Source: an uncultured Eubacteriales bacterium (GTDB taxonomy: Bacteria; Bacillota; Clostridia; Oscillospirales; Acutalibacteraceae). From it: a stretch of 64,000 nt of DNA. Position 1 is the stretch's first letter; every line of letters begins with the position of its first letter. The DNA is taken from contig CAKTVV010000002.1 in the NCBI GenBank assembly GCA_934630515.1, positions 1 through 64,000 on the forward strand, given 5' to 3'. Shown one piece after another: positions 61,507 through 64,000 of this stretch. The position numbers were made by a program, and so were the translations under genes. A model generated the notes under the pieces. That model searched no databases, was not told where the DNA came from, and worked only from the letters and a program-made list of their open reading frames with translations.

Positions 61507-64000
61507 TTATGCGATACTCTCGGACAAAAATACCAGATCCCGGATATCCACGATGCCGTCCTCATTGGCGTCTGCCACGGTCTTCTCATAAGTGGTCAGA
61601 CCCAGCAGCGCCTGCTGTAAGGCAGCCACATCGGCGGCATCCAGATAGCCGTCTCCATTCATATCGCCTGCCCGCCCGTAGACCGGGCGGGAGGCGACGG
61701 CATCGTTGGCGGCTTTGGTCAGGACCGCCACCTGCCTATTGTCGTTCACATAGGGATGGGAGGTGAAGGTGTCCTCGCTCACCGGAACACCGAACAGCGC
61801 CGCCACATAGCAGCTGCCGGCGATGTACTGACCGTAGGCATTGGCATGCTGATGGTGTCCGTCGTTGTCGTTGACGATGGTGTCGCTGCCCAGCGCCGTG
61901 CGGGCGTATTCAAACGCCGTGCCGGTGGGGATATACTCCAGCTGATACTGGGCGGCTGCCGCCCGGGTATTCGCCTGGATCAGCGCAAACTGGTCGGCAC
62001 CCCAATCACCCCAGCGCCACACCTCGTGGATCGCCAGCCGGGCGTTGGGCGCCTTCGCCTGCACATAGGCGATCAGATCGCCCAGCTTCTCAAAGGTAGA
62101 GGCATACCGGGAGGAGCTGGATTCCTGCTGGAACACGATCACATCCCAGTCGCAATAGTTCAGCGCATACTCCACGGTGGCACCGCCGCCGTCCACGGCA
62201 TCAAAGGAGCTGGCCGCCGCCTTTTGCGCCGCCGTGTCGTGGGTGCCGTCGGGGAAGGTCACGTCAAACTTGAACACGGCACGGTTCTCCACCGCCGCCG
62301 TATAGTGCATCTCGATGGTGCAGGAGGGGAATTTCAGATAGCCGAAGGTCAGATCCTTCCCGTTGCTGCGGGCGATCTCCGAGGCGTATACGGAGGTGTT
62401 CTCGGAGAAGCTGTTGCCGATGGTCAGCACCTTGAGGGAATCCGGCACATCCGGCTCCGGCTGGGCATTGGGATCGCCGGTCCACAGCTGGAACTCGTGA
62501 GGACGGGCATTGCCGCTGTCTGCCGTGCAGAAGAAAGCAATGTACCGCACATATTTATTGACCGTTCCGGTCGCCTCTGCGCCGATCAGATCGTTCGCCT
62601 GTAACACAAGGTTGGCCTCATTATACAGCGTATCCAGCGAATCTGCCGCATATACCCGCCAACTCTCCGGGTACCCGCTGATACCCGCAAACACAGAAAC
62701 GCTTGCGGCAAAATAGGCGTTATCCAAGGTGAACAAGGCCCCGACATAGCGGGGATTATCCGTCCAGGTGGGTGCGCCGCCACCGCTGAGATCCACATGG
62801 GTCACGGTATCGCCATCGGTCATGGCGGCGATGTTGGCTGCCTTAAAGTTTGTGCTGTCTACCACAACGCCGGTATTTTTGAACATATCCACACCTTTGA
62901 ATTCGGCAAGGTGGGTCTGCAGCACATTTTCGGGAACAAACACATCCTCCGGCTCCGCCGTCCACGCCTCGATCTCCTTGAAGCGGGGGTTGCCGCTGTA
63001 GGAATCACAGATAAAGGCGATGTACTGTACAGAACGGTTCACAGCGGCAGTAACGATGGAAACCTCGGTGGCGGTGGCAGATGCCGCCACCCGGTTTTTC
63101 TCCGTAAACAAGGTGTCCAGCGAATCGGAGGCATAGATGCTATAGGTCTCCGGGTAGGCTTCGTATCCGGCATACAGAGAGATATGTCCGATAAACGCCG
63201 CCTGCTTCAGAGTGAACTGAGCGCCAACAAAGCGAGGAGCAGACAACGCCATTAGGTCAACGTGATTCGTCGTGTTGCCGTCGGTCATCGCCGCCAGCTT
63301 TTGGTCGGAGATCACCGCCTCATAAACGATGTTGCCGTTTGAGGAGTAGTAGGAGAACGCTTCTGCTTTTTCCAACTGGGTTTGCAGCACATTCTCGGAA
63401 ACAAAGGGCTTATCCACATTCGCATCGGAGGCGGTCTTCACCTGGATCTGCCGGATGCGGATGCCGCCGGGGTGGTCGGTGTTGATCACCGCCACATACC
63501 GGGCATACCGGTTGACCGTGACCCGGGCGCCGGCAGCGTTGTTGCAGGCGACATCGGCCGCCACCAGCGAGTCGTCCGCATACAGCGCCTCCAGCGTGTC
63601 GGCGGCATAAACACTGTATTTTTCGTTGTAGTTGGTGGTCTCCGCCCAGTAGATGCCGGCGTCGATCACCACCTCACCGATGTAATAGAGACTATCGAAT
63701 TTGAACTGGAAGCCGATATTGCCATCGTTATAGGCGTTCATATCGGTGTGGCTGTAATCGGACTTCCCGTTCAGCACATTGGTGACCTTACCGGCGTTAG
63801 CGGTATAATCCATCACGGTGCCGTCGGCGCTCTTAATGGCGACGCTCTTGGCCTCGGACAGCTTATCGGTGGTCAGCAGATTCTCGGGCTCAAACCGCCG
63901 GCTCTCGTCGCCGCTCCACAGCTCGAGCTCCTTGGGACGCCCGTTGGAGGCATCCTCCCGCCCGGTGTCCTGATAGACCTTGAGATGATCGTACACAAAC
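61507..64000 (-). CDS. Giant SGNH (DUF4886) protein with C-terminal dockerin, 5' end outside window
   Basis: At least 829 aa; the frame is open to the window edge. Three or more beta-sandwich units (RYVAFICDSYSGNPRFKEIE-like ends) precede a DUF4886/SGNH domain: VLTIGNSFSENTSVYASEI (Ser), VIVFQQESSSSRY and HHQHANAYGQYIAG (His). The C-terminus is a type I dockerin with two calcium loops, DMNGDGYLDAADVAALQQAL and DANEDGIVDIRDLVFLSES. It is a paralogue of the 35240-40099 protein, with a dockerin in place of the membrane tail. Probably secreted and attached to a cohesin, deacetylating or binding mannan. Confidence 0.88.
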   Translation of the reverse strand, partial: FVYDHLKVYQDTGREDASNGRPKELELWSGDESRRFEPENLLTTDKLSEAKSVAIKSADGTVMDYTANAGKVTNVLNGKSDYSHTDMNAYNDGNIGFQFKFDSLYYIGEVVIDAGIYWAETTNYNEKYSVYAADTLEALYADDSLVAADVACNNAAGARVTVNRYARYVAVINTDHPGGIRIRQIQVKTASDANVDKPFVSENVLQTQLEKAEAFSYYSSNGNIVYEAVISDQKLAAMTDGNTTNHVDLMALSAPRFVGAQFTLKQAAFIGHISLYAGYEAYPETYSIYASDSLDTLFTEKNRVAASATATEVSIVTAAVNRSVQYIAFICDSYSGNPRFKEIEAWTAEPEDVFVPENVLQTHLAEFKGVDMFKNTGVVVDSTNFKAANIAAMTDGDTVTHVDLSGGGAPTWTDNPRYVGALFTLDNAYFAASVSVFAGISGYPESWRVYAADSLDTLYNEANLVLQANDLIGAEATGTVNKYVRYIAFFCTADSGNARPHEFQLWTGDPNAQPEPDVPDSLKVLTIGNSFSENTSVYASEIARSNGKDLTFGYLKFPSCTIEMHYTAAVENRAVFKFDVTFPDGTHDTAAQKAAASSFDAVDGGGATVEYALNYCDWDVIVFQQESSSSRYASTFEKLGDLIAYVQAKAPNARLAIHEVWRWGDWGADQFALIQANTRAAAAQYQLEYIPTGTAFEYARTALGSDTIVNDNDGHHQHANAYGQYIAGSCYVAALFGVPVSEDTFTSHPYVNDNRQVAVLTKAANDAVASRPVYGRAGDMNGDGYLDAADVAALQQALLGLTTYEKTVADANEDGIVDIRDLVFLSESIA

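Noticed and set aside
1..64000. CRISPR arrays, rRNA or tRNA genes
   Set aside because: No regular short repeat-spacer pattern and no recognisable rRNA or tRNA sequence was seen by eye.

Overview
The window looks like chromosome from a Gram-positive gut-type anaerobe of the Clostridia, probably Ruminococcaceae/Oscillospiraceae. This is inferred from the AGGAGG ribosome sites, the conjugative-element gene set, CUT1 sugar importers without a local ATPase, a dockerin domain, and GH130/GH5/GH2 mannan enzymes. No rRNA, tRNA or CRISPR array was recognised.

Bases 1-27,772 are an integrative conjugative element (ICE), transcribed almost entirely leftward. In transcription order it holds a DUF5348-like protein, a 354-aa winged-helix-like protein, a regulator-like protein, a VirB2-like pilin, a TrbL/VirB6-like channel protein, an NlpC/P60 hydrolase, PrgI (VirB3-like), the VirB4 ATPase, three accessory proteins, the VirD4 coupling protein, an S1-domain protein, a CAP lipoprotein, a 1739-aa CnaB-repeat surface protein, a zinc-ribbon protein and a sigma-like factor. 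An IS3-family element with an unusual 13-bp target duplication sits in the last codons of the sigma-like gene. Beyond it lie signal peptidase I, an AP2/HNH-type small gene whose start codon appears mutated, an M50-like membrane protease and a tyrosine recombinase. The recombinase gene is flanked by perfect 22-bp inverted repeats, with a strong promoter pointing out across one of them. No canonical relaxase was found.

Bases 27,773-32,800 are a junk-rich junction. They hold a SpoVT/AbrB start fragment, a MATE transporter gene broken by a nonsense codon and cut off at its 3' end, and the early region of a Mu-like transposable phage (repressor, face-to-face promoters, Ner-like protein, two small genes, N-terminal part of the transposase). 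An 83-aa gene of unknown function follows, whose ribosome site is buried in a hairpin.

Bases 32,898-64,000 are a visibly more G+C-rich beta-mannan/glucomannan-type utilisation locus. A leftward operon of about 25 kb runs from a GH130 phosphorylase to a GH140-like hydrolase. It contains two CUT1 importers (two binding proteins, four permeases, no ATPase), one cytosolic and one surface-anchored GH5, a DUF5696-type secreted protein, an NHL/TPR/Yip1-type membrane protein, a cohesin-like secreted protein, a giant SGNH-esterase/beta-sandwich surface protein and a CE2-like esterase. A divergent AraC regulator is the likely switch. To the right are a GH2 beta-mannosidase-like gene and a second giant SGNH protein that ends in a dockerin and runs off the window. 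The proposed flow is surface cleavage and deacetylation, import by two ABC systems, then intracellular GH5, GH2 and GH130 action giving hexose and mannose 1-phosphate.
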